Source: Melieria omissa (lineage: Eukaryota; Arthropoda; Insecta; Diptera; Ulidiidae). From it: 64,000 nt of DNA. The notes beneath the pieces are model-generated. The model saw only the letters and a program-made list of their open reading frames with translations, searched no databases and had not been told where the DNA came from. The translations under genes were made by a program, and so were the position numbers. Every line of letters starts with the position of its first letter. The first letter of the stretch is position 1. Below are positions 1 to 10,540 of the stretch, piece after piece. The DNA is taken from positions 1,922,001 through 1,986,000 of the forward strand of contig OZ020269.1 in the NCBI GenBank assembly GCA_963971225.1, given 5' to 3'.

Positions 1-46
1 GGTTGAGCTCACTGCAGCGAGTCTGCGCACACTGCTGCGGCGTGGG

Positions 47-787
47 CAGTGATGTTAACTGTAGGGAAAATTCCCTACATGTAGGGAATTTTAGCGAAAA
101 TTGTGTGCGTAGGGAAAAAAGGACAGATTTTTTAAAATTCACTAAATGTAGGGAATTTTCAAACAACCCTGGTTATGGAAAATTTTGAAGTCAAATTAGT
201 CAAACTGAAAATTTTAACGATCAAATGTTGTTTCCCAATTTGTCAAAGTTGGCCAAATATGTTTCGGCACTACCACATTCTAATGTAGACTCTGTAAGAA
301 TATTTTCGAACAAAAAAGGAGCACATCTAGCTATGACAATTTGACTTCAATTTGTATAATTCGCTCTTACTTAGAAGACGAAGATATCACCTGTGTAAAT
401 TTTCAATGTAAGGAACAGCACTTTAAGAAAATTGCATACACTGTGTAGTATGACCATAAATAATTAGTCTTAGTGTAATTTTTGTACTGATTTTTTTAAT
501 GTGATGAAATGGTATCTCAGTGCAAAGCACAATTTTTTTTATGTTGTTATGTTTCCATGTTTTAAATCGTATCTCAGTACAAAGCACAACTTTGTTTTGT
601 TGTTTTCATGTTGCAAATGAATTTTTTCGACTTTTATTCACAAAAAATTAAAAAACCTTAAATATTACAAAATACTTGGAAAATAAGTGTAGGGAGTTTC
701 GTAGGGAAAATTGCTGGACAGCGTAGGGAAAAGTAGGGATTTTTTTCAAGTCGCGTAGGGATGTTAAAAAAAAAGTTAACATCACTG
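47..787 (+). mobile_element. Non-autonomous hAT element with 8-bp TSD
   Basis: Both ends carry a 14-bp inverted repeat beginning CAGTGATGTTAACT. They are flanked by an exact 8-bp direct repeat GGCGTGGG at 39-46 and 788-795, the target duplication size typical of hAT. The motif GTAGGGA recurs many times just inside both ends (about 60-160 and 690-765), the usual place for transposase-binding subterminal repeats. The 741-bp body is too short for a transposase and keeps only a C-terminal scrap. It is an internally deleted, non-autonomous copy. Confidence 0.85.
231..320 (+). pseudogene. Remnant of hAT transposase C-terminal dimerisation region
   Basis: An open stretch of 30 codons inside the 47-787 element contains LPHSNVDSVRIFS. 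This matches the hallmark of the hAT C-terminal dimerisation domain, where family members show a very similar LPHSNA-x-ER-x-FS block. Upstream residues also fit (FPNLSKLAKYVSA). No start, BED finger or catalytic residues remain, so this is a relic that supports the superfamily call rather than a functional gene. Confidence 0.65.
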
Positions 788-795
788 GGCGTGGG

Positions 796-2537
796 ATGAT
801 TGGGAGATGAGGACGATGTGCTGTTGTTGTTGTTGTTGCGCTGGCGAAATGCTGAAATTGTAAAACGATTTGTATTTTCTGGCGGCTGGCTTTTGTTCTT
901 CTATAAGCCTGCACGGCGTTTCATATTGCTCCTGAACTCACTGCCGACTGTAGTGTGCGCATAATCATAGAAAGAAAATAAAATATGGCTGGCGTGGTGA
1001 CCTATATGATTGCTACAGGCAATAAAAAATAAATAAAAAGTAATCACAAAAGACAATTAAAAAGGGAAATTGGAAAGAAAGGAAGACGCTTTTATTAGCC
1101 CGTAATAATTTTCCGTCCCGTTCTTTGGAACTTTTTTTACTGCCCACATATAATGCTTACTTAACCCTAGTGTGTGTGCTGAAAAAATGGGGTAAGGATT
1201 TCGATTAAAAAAAAATTAAAACACGTATCTAATTATTTTTGATTTCAAGTGTTTTTATGAATTTTGAAGGCAATATAGCCATCAATTAATTTTTTTTCGT
1301 AGTTTTTCCATATTCTCAAACTTGTAATCAACCATGTGAAAATATAAACTAATAATTTTATTTCGAACTCACCACGTAAAAATATTTGTAAACATTTTAA
1401 ATTGTCAACCTCCAAATTTTAAAATCAATCAAAGCGTTGGCCATCAAAAAGCCATACACCACAAAGATTCGATTGATAGAAATATTATAGCAATTTGGGC
1501 AGCAAACCCGGCAATCGGCAACACAAACAAGCATACACACAATAATCGACAACAACAAAAACATTAGCGAATCCCGAGTCATCTTCGTTGAAACGATGAT
1601 GACGATGCTTTGGTTCGTTGTTTGCTCTTTGCTTGCGATTTGGCAAACAAGATCAAGAAACATACATGCAAAAAATGATTGAGCGAACACTACGCTGCAA
1701 CACAACCATTTCAATGTACACGAGTGAAGCCGTTGCGAACAATAACATTGCTTTTTGCTGTTGTCCTACGAAAATCTAACAGAAAATGTTATGAACTTAA
1801 CATTCTCAAATGCCTACGCTTCGCTCTTCCCGCTCGCATCATTGCAACCGAAAACACTTTTGTGCCCACATGCGCGTTCTATATTACTTCATATTCTTTG
1901 CTACAACACAGCAAATAACATGAGTTTCTATTCTGCTCCCCGATTACTGCTACCGACAATGAAATAGCAGAGCCGGAGCACGAAAACGATATGCAAGGAC
2001 TTGGTTCTGCTACGGAACCGCGGTAGCAACACTATTGTACCATGGTAGTCGGTAACCGGAGGGGTCCTTTGGCTCATTTGCGGCTACTTTTGGAGCCCGA
2101 ATATAGGAAGCCGTGCAATACTGCTCTGGCCCATTTTCCACTACTTTTAAAGCTGTTATTCTTCTTCTTTATTACTTGTTTACATAACGACATTAAAAGG
2201 TTGGAAACTAGCTTTTATTTTTTATATTGGATTTATCAAACTTTACAAATAAGCATGAATCTTTAAATAAAATATGTTTCATTACATGGGTAACCTAAAA
2301 AAGTTAACATAACATACAACTAATATAGAAATCTTGAATAAAATTTTTACATTTCACAAAATGCTTTTTATTTATGGTTGACATTAGAAAGAACTCATGG
2401 TTCAAGCATATGTCAACCTGAAGTAAACACATGTGTTTTCAATCTGCTTATGCATGCTTTTCCCATTAACTTTCAAATCTTTTGACATTCGCTTGCTATA
2501 ACTTTTGAGTGTAGCCATGGCACAATAACAAGGTAGT
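796..2537. other. No gene recognised; AT-rich intergenic DNA
   Basis: Short ORFs occur on both strands, the longest being about 105 codons on minus at 1397-1714. None has a recognisable domain, and they lie in low-complexity DNA. A short TTG triplet run lies near 821. Nothing else is supported. Confidence 0.5.
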
Positions 2538-2688
2538 GTTATACTCCTGACAGACATAGGATTTTTGTACTACGAAGAATACACAATCAAAGCTCTAAAA
2601 AACCCATACCAGCATGCTGACACACACTTGGTGTCGGAAATATTTTTTCGGTTCATTCTCTATTCCTGCAGTGAGGTTGACAACGAAG

Positions 2689-2708
2689 AGCTTAAAGCGC
2701 TTTAAGCT
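2689..2708. repeat. Perfect 20-bp palindrome
   Basis: AGCTTAAAGCGCTTTAAGCT is its own reverse complement. It lies inside the 2538-2919 TIR element. Confidence 0.8.
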
Positions 2709-2788
2709 TTGCTGTATGTTCCGTTTCGATTCCAGTCAGTTCCCTTTGTAGTAAACTGAAAAATCCCATTCCTGTTCGTGGTAATCTA

Positions 2789-2826
2789 CTGGATTTTTGT
2801 ACTATAATTGTAGTACAAAAATCCAG
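2789..2826. repeat. Perfect hairpin, 16-bp arms and 6-nt loop
   Basis: CTGGATTTTTGTACTA is followed by a 6-nt loop and its exact reverse complement. The arms repeat the GATTTTTGTACTA motif found elsewhere in the same small TIR element. Confidence 0.85.
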
Positions 2827-3450
2827 TTGCTTTCGAACAAAAGTTGAAAAAACCAGTGACAGACATTGGTTTTTTGTACTAGCAGGATTTTTGTACTACA
2901 TGTCTGTCACGGGTATAACGGGCGGACAGACTTTTATTATTTTCTCATCAGAGTTCGGTAGGTTGTCAAAAATTTTTGTTGGTTTTGTTTACATTAGGCG
3001 AAAAGCATTGCTAGCCAACTGTTTTTCTGTGCAATTTGAGGCATTTTTGCAATGATGAAAGAAAATTATTTTTAAATTTTCGTTATGATTTTCTTTTTAA
3101 TTACAGATGTGTTTATCAGGATTATTTTGCAGTTACGTAGAAGGTGAATACTAAGCAATTATCGCAAAGCGAATATCGCTGCTCGGCGTTTTGAAACTAA
3201 GAGCAGTGGGCAGGAATCTGGAATAAATAAAGTATACTTCGTGTATCTTTGAATTTCTGAATTCAAATGTAATGGAAACTATATTTGAGCTTTTCGTCGG
3301 CTTAGAGTAAAAAGGTGCTAAGTCCAGTTTTTCACATATTCCAGGAAGGACAAAAAACGGTGTACAAAAATATGAATTTAAATTAATTGTTTTATTTTGT
3401 ATGTGATGTTATTAGATTTCACCTTAAGGTAATGAAGAGCATATGAGGAG

Positions 3451-4091
3451 GTGATGCAATATTTCCATATCTATGCAATAAATAACTTCGAGACATTAGA
3501 TAAAAATATGCATATCATACATGCCTTAATGCATTGGATGTTAAAAAGTGCACGGAAACAGCTGAAACAAGTAGAATTATATTTTCCTGTCCGAGGTCAT
3601 AGTTTTTTGCCAGCTGATCGAGTTTTTGGGCGTGTTGAAAAAGATTTGCGAAAAAATACTACAATTTTTTTTAAGGAAGGTTATCACAAAGTTTATTCTG
3701 CGCATGGGCAAGTTAAGATTTTAGGAAAGGATTGGCACCTTAAGAATTTAAAAATGTTGGCAGAATATTACCGTCCTATAAACGGCATACAGAGTACGAA
3801 AAGAATTTACTTTAAACTCTCCATAAAACAGCAACGTGTAGTCAAGTTGAAGGCAAAGAAAAATTTACCAGCTACCTTAAAAGACGCAAAATACCCCCTC
3901 GTTTGCTTGATGGAATTTCTCTTGGTGTTGCAATTAATTCAGAAAAGAAGAAAGATGTTGTTAAACTATTGGAAAAACATTATGGCCAACAGTGGTCAAA
4001 CATTTCCGGGTTAGAATATTATACAAAGATATTGTTAGACGAACAAGGGAATAGTTGCAATGAAACCGATGATGTAAATATCTATATTTGA
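3451..4091 (+). pseudogene. DUF7869-like transposon-associated protein, partial and frameshifted
   Basis: The ORF at 3451-4014 contains GHSFLPADRVFGRVEK, a block I recognise from DUF7869-type proteins that are abundant in insect genomes and linked to mobile elements. Residues before it (DKNMHIIHALMHWML) fit the conserved stretch that usually precedes it. The frame breaks near 3893-3903 at a run of five C residues. A second frame (3903-4091) continues a sensible C-terminus ending in an acidic tail. The N-terminal part of the family is missing upstream. The molecular function is not known to me. It is probably a broken fragment; a sequencing indel at the homopolymer is the alternative. Confidence 0.5.
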
Positions 4092-4817
4092 TTAATGTAA
4101 AAGAATTTTTAATTTTTTAAAGTTTTTGGCCGAAATATACTACTGTAAAAAAACAAAAAAAAATTCTGAGCCTTTTGACGAATTATATGCACTTTTTTCT
4201 TTGTGTTTTTAGCTTATTCAAGTAATATTATATTTTTCTTGTAATGTAAAAGTTTTCTACTAACAACAATCTTATGTATTAGAGAAAGCGAGAAAACGTG
4301 GAAATAGTTTCGCAAACTATTGACTCTCATTGAAAATTTTAGCAATAAAATACAACAAAATATCAAAAATATAATTTAGGTTGAGAATTACAGCTCAATG
4401 AAATTTGTATGATATATCGTACAATGGCCCGCAAAGGAGTAAAACTGCATCAAACTTTTTTTCGTTTTTTTAAGTTTTATGAACAATTCATTGGTTTTAT
4501 TGATGAGAAAACATAAATTATAACAACAAAAAAACAAACTGATTTCATTTTAATCGAAACCTATATAAATTATCATACTAATATAGTCATGTTATAATAA
4601 AAAATTAAAAATTAAAAAAAAAATATTAAATAAAACTTTCGAATTTTTCCTGTATGGCAGTACTATTTTTTGGTTTGTGCTTTAAAATAACTGTGAAATC
4701 TCGTTACATTGAAAAATTACGTTTTCCGATTTGCTTCTAACAAAACACCAAAAGTTTGGTGGAAAAAAGTTGAAAAAACGTAAAAAAGTTAGTTTCAATC
4801 CTAAATTACTCAAAAAA
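4092..4817. other. AT-rich stretch without recognised feature
   Basis: There are long A/T runs and no domain-bearing ORF. It separates the DUF7869-like fragment from the solo LTR. Confidence 0.5.
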
Positions 4818-4821
4818 GTAT

Positions 4822-5218
4822 TGTTACGAAATTCCACAGTTCGTTATCGACGGTTCGTTTTGATTGTGGTTGAAAATAAAACAACTTCAATTACTCAGCA
4901 AAAATCAACAATCACTTTATTTACAGATTTACACTTCGCTTGTATCTACACTTGTTACCACTTTGCTTGCTTAACACAGACTCGACTCACTGCGCTGCAC
5001 ACTGCTGCTTTTATACCAGTTTTCTTATCGCGCCGAAGTTTCTTGCAACATCCAATTGGAAAATGCTCGACCATTCTCGCACAGCCCATTTCTCGCGAAC
5101 CTTGCCATATCGGACTATACCAAGCGAATTATACCAAATTTGCCGTACTTCAAAGTGCATGCCTAAAAGTATGCTTGCAAAAGCGTTCATGCACAGCACA
5201 GAGTGCCTTTTCGTTTCA
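4822..5218 (-). mobile_element. Solo LTR of the Gypsy-A family
   Basis: The 397-bp sequence matches in order the LTRs at 11387-11781 and 12235-12651, including the shared block around CTTATCGCGCCGAAGTTTC. Read on minus it starts TG and ends CA. A 4-bp target duplication GTAT flanks it exactly (4818-4821 and 5219-5222). No internal gypsy sequence is present, so this is a solo LTR left by recombination between the two LTRs of a former full element. Confidence 0.9.
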
Positions 5219-5229
5219 GTATGTATTAA

Positions 5230-5962
5230 GGGGCACAACTAGTTTGACTGCATGAAAAAAGGAGATTTTTTGTGAATTTTGAATTTTGTGAAGTATTGCA
5301 TCGAATGTTTTAAAATTTTGCAGATATATTTATGCATAAATAATAATAATAATACAAAGTAATTTTTTCAAATGAAAATATTCGATTTTCAGCAAGTTAT
5401 CCACCATCTCCTGAGTCTTAAAAAAAAAAAACGTTCTCCCACTGCTGCAGTGATTGTAGCCTTCGCAGTGCCTGAAATCAAAAAAACCAAAAATTTTACT
5501 TAACTAGGTTATATTTCCTATACAATGACCCTCGGTTGTAAAAAAAAAATAAAATGCAACAAAATGGCGGTATTTTGAAAAAAAAATTAAAATTTTGCTG
5601 AAAAATCTGATGGTTTTTGGCCTGGCATAATTATACTTTTCATCCTATCATTAAACTGGAGGGTCATTGTATGGAAAAACAAATACACAATAAGCTAAAA
5701 AAAGACCCAAGTCGATCGGATGATTTGCTATCAAGTTACAGCTGCAGCAAATTTGAAAAATGTAGTTTTGAGAAAAACGCGTTTAAAGTTTTAAAACCGT
5801 GTTACCGCGTAGTGAACGAGACGGATTTGAGGCTCTGTATCTCAGAGACTTTTACGAATTCGACAAAATCCGTTCGTTTACTTTTTCTATGATAGTTATA
5901 CTATAAAAATATGAAATAAAACAAAAAACGAAATTTTCAAAATTTCAAACTAGTTGTGCCCC
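5230..5962. mobile_element. TTAA-flanked MITE, family A copy 1
   Basis: The left end reads GGGGCACAACTAGTTTGA and the right end is its reverse complement. Both are bordered by TTAA (5226-5229 and 5963-5966). The interior is non-coding. This copy is uninterrupted. It preserves the empty sites for two insertions seen in the sister copy at 47690-49505: TTAA at about 5651 (TATCATTAAACTGG) and TA at about 5895. TTAA targeting suggests a piggyBac-like or other TTAA-specific transposase, but the GGGG start is unusual for piggyBac. Confidence 0.8.
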
Positions 5963-5966
5963 TTAA

Positions 5967-7215
5967 CATAATCCGGAGTAATTTTTTGCCTTTAAGTGCC
6001 TATTTGGTTGTGACGCCTCCACTAAAAATACGTGATTTCTTCGAAGTGTGTCGTACAGCTGAATACAGAAAGCGGTCAATAAAACTTGATTTTCTTATAA
6101 ATTTACTTAAAGATAAGACGGGCGTTGATGTTAATCATGAACAAAAGTAAAATTTGCGTCCCCACCTTAACATTTACTTTTTGCAGTAGCACCTACAGTC
6201 GAAAATTGTGATTTTTTCGAAGTATGGCTTCCGACGTTCAATGAAAGTAGTGGCAAAGGATAAGGTTGGCACATTGTTCGTATTATCAAAAGTAGGTGGA
6301 ATGCTACGCCCACTTAAAAATATAAACAATTATACAAAAAGATGGTATCACAAGCTGAAAAAATTAAACATGAATTCATAAAAGAAAAGTTTTCGCCACT
6401 TTATATATATGCTCTAGCTGCCACGCCCACTTTAAGGTTTTAAAAAGCCTACCAATTAAACTGACATCGTGGAACGAGTATCGTAAAAAGCCTTCTAAGA
6501 ATACAGTTTTAGTTGTAGTAAAATACGAATATTTTTGAAAGTGGGCGTGGCAGGCCGCCCATTTTTAGTGTAAGCTTTAACGTCATTATCTTAAGCTCAA
6601 ATACAAAATTCCATAATTCTATCACTAATATTAAGAAAGTTATTTCAATATTACAGTTCCTTTCGTATGGGAGGTGGGCGTGGCAGTGGTCTAATTTTAA
6701 TGATTTTTTGTAAATTTCTTAATTTCTACCACGAAAACAATCTCACCAAGTTTCATCGAAATAGGACAACGCTAAGTGTTTTTGGCCACGTCTTATATGG
6801 GATCGCGACATTGTGCGGCGGTTGCGGGTTGGCACCTTACAAAGAAAAAAGGTGGCACTTTACATTTTTACACGCCATTTTGGAATTTCATTTCGCCATT
6901 TCGATTTTCAAAAATATGAAAAGCACATTTCTAAGTCTAAGTTTGAAGTCAAAAGGACCAATAAATCGTGTTTCTCCATACAAACTGTTAACCCATTGTT
7001 GACCCCGTTAGATTTTGATTTCAAAACAGTGAAAACACGTGTCAAATTATTTCTCACTTAGAGTACTTTCACAAAGTTTAAAGCCCATGGCTCCATTACT
7101 TCATGTTTTTTTATATTTTCGCCTTACAAACTTTTAACCGGTCGTTGACCCCGTCCGATTTTAATATTCGGAGAAAATGAAAAACACGTATCGAGTTATT
7201 TTACATTTTTTTTAG
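5967..7215. repeat. Degenerate dispersed repeats with GGGCGTGG motifs
   Basis: The block around 6660-6840 (TATGGGAGGTGGGCGTGGCA and what follows) recurs in diverged form at about 16765-16918. The block at 6890-7200 carries the motifs ACACGTGT and GACCCCGT(T/C)(A/C)GATTTT, which recur at 20930-21690, 31560-31680 and 33510-33600. No intact ORF is seen. I read it as decayed copies of one or more old transposon families. Confidence 0.55.
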
Positions 7216-7440
7216 CCGGCCTCGATAGTCAAGCGGGTAGCGTGCTGGCTTCTCATACCAAAGGCTCCAGGTTCGATTCCTGGCTCGGGCTGGTGAACAA
7301 CTCATCTACTTCTATCGCTATCCACATGAAGGGAATGAGAATTACAAGAATCGCACAAGTGCGCTCCAAGTGTGAACGAAAAACTGCCAATTGCCGTTCG
7401 GATTCGGCGTTAAACTGTAGGTCCTCCCCCTCCCTTTCCC
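7216..7440 (+). mobile_element. tRNA-derived SINE
   Basis: The first 78 nt (7216-7293) form a tRNA-like head. A 7-bp acceptor-like pairing joins CCGGCCT with GGGCTGG. There is an A box TAGTCAAGCGG at 7226-7236 and a B box GGTTCGATTCC at 7270-7280 that fits the consensus exactly. The presumed anticodon loop contains CAT. The tRNA-like part is followed by an unrelated body, part of which (about 7366-7425) recurs inverted at about 43540-43608 without the head. That architecture indicates a SINE transcribed by RNA polymerase III rather than a working tRNA gene. Confidence 0.7.
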
Positions 7441-7669
7441 CATCCGCTTGAAATGTGTGCTGTAACATATGTTGGCGAAACAGTGTTGCATACACAGATC
7501 AAAACGGGTGAAATATGTGGTATCACAATGGGCCTTTCAGGCCTCCGAGTGTGTCTCTTATACAGACTTTTAGCCCGTCGTTGTAGTATTTCAAGTATTT
7601 TTACAATTTTTGAAGTCAAAAATCGGTTCATGTTTTTTCGAGTCTACCCTTAAACAAATCATACAACAC

Positions 7670-7880
7670 CTTAACACATGGTTTGCCCCTTTACACCCCG
7701 AATTTCAAAACTCCCGTGTAAGCGGAGGTTCATTTTTCAAGATGTATCTACAGTTCAAATTTCATGTTTGAAGCTTCAGCGGCGTGGGCTGAGCGATGAT
7801 GAATCAATCAATGTATATAAAAATGGAGGTGGTACTACGCCCTCTTGTCCAATGCTCACAAATTTCTTCTAGTCGAATTG
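7670..7880 (-). repeat. Dispersed repeat, inverted copy of 20638-20880
   Basis: Read on minus, this segment repeats 20638-20880 in order: GTAGCACAATTCGACTAG, then the GAGGGCGTGGTA block, then the CTGAAGCTACAAACATGAAA-like block, then a GGTGTAAAGGGGCAAA block. Similar but shorter copies lie at about 31391-31510 and 32340-32400. It has no coding capacity. Confidence 0.65.
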
Positions 7881-7936
7881 TGCTACTAACAGCCCTATTC
7901 TGGCAACCGTAACAATAGTCACATCGGTAACAATTG

Positions 7937-8147
<211 letters not shown>

Positions 8148-8175
8148 AAAAAAGGAAAATACATTACTCTAACAT

Positions 8176-8713
8176 AACGCGTTTTTCTCGAAAACAAATT
8201 TTTTGACCATTGCGCCTGGATTCCGTCGAAACAAATTGACCGATTCACTTGATTCTTGTTTTGCTGTGTTCAAAACGTTTTGCTCCACGGGTTAACCTAC
8301 GGAGATTGCGTTCCATTGACTAGCCGATTTTTGGGGGGAGTTTTTAGAGCCAAAAAAAAGGGCGAATTTCGAAAAAAACACGTTAAAACGATGGCGCGGT
8401 CTAATTTTGATCAGATCGGATTCATTATAGGTCATCTTTTAATTGGAGTAATGCTTTTTAAGAGAAAATTTTTGGATTACATTTCAGACGAACAGGGAAA
8501 AAGTTAGGATGGCGCAAACGCACCCTTAAAAAAAACATGGGCGGTACTCAGCTGGCGGACCCCAACAGTGTTCGCGGCAGCACGTGGAAACAATTTTTTT
8601 TTATAATTCAATATGTAAATAATAAATATACGAAGAATTATCTCATTATCATTTGCAGTTTATAAAAAAAACCAAAAAAGCTTTAAAAAACACCGTTTGT
8701 ACTAGAGGACCCC
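8176..8713 (-). mobile_element. TTAA-flanked MITE, family B, truncated copy
   Basis: The right end CTAGAGGACCCC is followed by TTAA at 8714-8717 and matches the left end of the copy at 43777-44394 in reverse. Homology runs to about 8176 and then stops, so the other terminus is missing. A block of about 40 bp near 8538-8578 is absent from the sister copy. Confidence 0.65.
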
Positions 8714-8749
8714 TTAAGCAGCCGAAAGAACCACGATTCATTTTTATAT

Positions 8750-9029
8750 TGTTACGAAAATCCAAGTTCGTTTTCCAAGGTTCGTTTGGATTGTGTTTGA
8801 AAATGAAACTACTTCAATTAACGCAAACGCAGTCAGAAACTAACAATCACTTTATTTACAGATTTACACTTCGCTTGTATCTACACTTGTTACCACTTTG
8901 CTTGCTCAACATAGGCTCTCCCCCTTGCACTGCACACTGCTGTTTTTATACTAGTTTTCTTATCGCGCCGAAGTTTCTTACACATTCCAGTTTCAATCTC
9001 GATCGTTCTAGCACAACCTATTACTTTCA
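8750..9029 (-). repeat. 3' LTR of Gypsy-A copy 1, internally deleted
   Basis: The sequence begins TGTTACG on plus and ends at TTTCA before the purine-rich tract, whose minus reading is AAGTGATGGGCAG. It is about 115 bp shorter than the 5' LTR (395 bp); the missing part lies at the U3 start. Confidence 0.85.
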
Positions 9030-9040
9030 CTGCCCATCAC

Positions 9041-10540
9041 TTAGACTTGTTCGTGCCGAACAAGCTCCGAGGCTCCGCCGGAGTAAGATGTCATGCGCTC
9101 CAAATGGACTACTTTCAACCTGGCGTTTCGGTTGCCGCAGCGTTGAACCTTGTACACTACGTCATTAATCCTGGTCACGAGTTTGTACGGTCCTTCCCAT
9201 GATGTTTGAATTTTTGGAGACAAACCTTCCTTCCGCTGCGGGTTATTAGGCATTACCAGATAACCTTCTTGGAACCCTTCTGAGTTAGCCCGTACACCAT
9301 AGCTGGCTTTTAACCTGTTTTCGACTAGCTGAGTGCGGCTCCGCGATCTTCTCATGGGTCCTTTCGCAGCCGAACACCGATCACAGCCTCTGATCCACTT
9401 GGCGACAGTCTCCTGGCATCCTACCCAATAGAACCGCCTTATTATCTTGGCGACAGTTTTTGCGATGCCTAGGTGCCCTCCACTAGAGTCGATGTGGCTT
9501 GCCCCGATGACATCGTCGATCCGGCCTTTCCAGACCACTATTAAAGATTTTCTCGTCCTGCCATCCCTGCTCCCCCACTCGCGGTATAGGCAGCCATCCT
9601 GCAGACGAAGACTTTGCCACTGTGCCCAGTAAGCCTTCGTGGTCGGGCTCTCAACAGCCATCTCCTGCCAGTCCGGCAGTAACCTGTGCGCTTTGCCTTT
9701 GATGATCTTCGTGAGATCTGTATCCCCGCGCTGGTCCTTCTGTAGCCTTTCCGCAAGCCAATCTACCTCTTGCAGAACTCTTACCAACCGAACATCCATA
9801 ATCTGTCCCTTGTTTTCGACTTGCAAATCATGCCTGCGCTCGGTTTTGCAAGAATGGTATGGCAATGCGTCAGCCCTTCTTGGCGACGTCGGTTGCCCGG
9901 AACGCTTTTCTCGCAGATCGCAGTCTCGTGATATGTGGCCTTGCTTGCCACATCGCCAGCAACTGACTCCAGATGACACTGCCCGTAGCCCCGCTGGTGC
10001 CGAGCTCACTGTCTGGCTCTGCGTGACACGTCCAGATTGGACTCGACGCTTTTCCGCAGATGACTGTCGAAAACTTCCCCTCCAGGCCGTCTCATACGTC
10101 AATGTCACCGTCTCACGGAATGTCGGCTTGCCCATCATCAATGCACTGCGTCGTGTCTCCGGGTCATAAAGACCTTCAATAAACGCCTCCATCTTCATCC
10201 TCTCGAGATAATCAGCGCCGAATTTCGGGTAGCACAACTGTACGAGCCGCTCAATGTCTGCTGCATATGTCTGCAGCGCCTCGTTTGCCCTTTGTCTACG
10301 GCTCTTCAGCTCACAGTAGTACAGCATTTTGTTGTGCTCATCACTGTATCTGGCTGGCAGTGCCCCTATGACGGTCTCATAATCACCTCTCAAACCTTCC
10401 GGAACCGTTTTTATTACCTCAGCCGCAGGGCCTCTTAGATCCAGTATCAGTCTCCGACCTTTCCTAACAGCGGTCCACTGACTCAAAAGCAGCCATATCG
10501 AATTGTAGTTTGAATGTGTCGAACGACGAAGTACCATCAT
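9041..10540 (-). CDS. Fused Gag-NC-integrase ORF of Gypsy-A copy 1
   Basis: This is an uninterrupted frame of 499 codons. Residues about 20-190 are Gag capsid-like. A CCHC zinc knuckle (CWRCGKQGHISRDC) follows near residue 195. Next comes the spacer that normally sits after RNase H. The zinc-binding integrase N-domain follows, with H in GGHLGIAKT and CDRCSAAKG. The frame then jumps in frame to the integrase C-terminal domain (LSPKIQTSWEGPYKLV, then VHLERMTSYSGG). Two in-frame deletions removed PR-RT-RNase H and the integrase DDE core. The first residues, before about FDTFKLQFD-equivalent sequence, are out of frame with the upstream gag. The frame may encode a particle-forming or dominant-negative protein; there is no evidence of expression. 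Confidence 0.8.
   Translation of the reverse strand: MMVLRRSTHSNYNSIWLLLSQWTAVRKGRRLILDLRGPAAEVIKTVPEGLRGDYETVIGALPARYSDEHNKMLYYCELKSRRQRANEALQTYAADIERLVQLCYPKFGADYLERMKMEAFIEGLYDPETRRSALMMGKPTFRETVTLTYETAWRGSFRQSSAEKRRVQSGRVTQSQTVSSAPAGLRAVSSGVSCWRCGKQGHISRDCDLREKRSGQPTSPRRADALPYHSCKTERRHDLQVENKGQIMDVRLVRVLQEVDWLAERLQKDQRGDTDLTKIIKGKAHRLLPDWQEMAVESPTTKAYWAQWQSLRLQDGCLYREWGSRDGRTRKSLIVVWKGRIDDVIGASHIDSSGGHLGIAKTVAKIIRRFYWVGCQETVAKWIRGCDRCSAAKGPMRRSRSRTQLVENRLKASYGVRANSEGFQEGYLVMPNNPQRKEGLSPKIQTSWEGPYKLVTRINDVVYKVQRCGNRNARLKVVHLERMTSYSGGASELVRHEQV

Larger units (their letters stand above)
2538..2919. mobile_element. Small TIR element (about 382 bp), unclassified
   Basis: The ends form a 20-bp inverted repeat with two mismatches: GTTATACTCCTGACAGACAT at the left, and the reverse complement at the right reads GTTATACCCGTGACAGACAT. 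The interior has no ORF. The motif GATTTTTGTACTA appears about five times in direct and inverted orientation near 2549, 2790, 2811, 2866 and 2885. The target duplication is not clear, so the superfamily is open. It is most likely a MITE. Confidence 0.6.

Noticed and set aside
1397..1714. 105-codon minus ORF with hydrophobic segments as a membrane protein
   Set aside because: There is no family resemblance or splice context, and the AT-rich DNA gives hydrophobic codons by chance.
7216..7293. A functional tRNA gene
   Set aside because: The A and B boxes are good, but the anticodon stem pairs poorly, the acceptor starts with C, and part of the downstream body is repeated elsewhere. This fits a SINE head better.
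8653..9168. 171-codon plus ORF
   Set aside because: It reads antisense through the LTR and integrase C-terminus of gypsy copy 1.
9639..10169. 176-codon plus-strand ORF
   Set aside because: It is antisense to the gypsy Gag/integrase frame, has no domain of its own, and follows from codon bias on the other strand.
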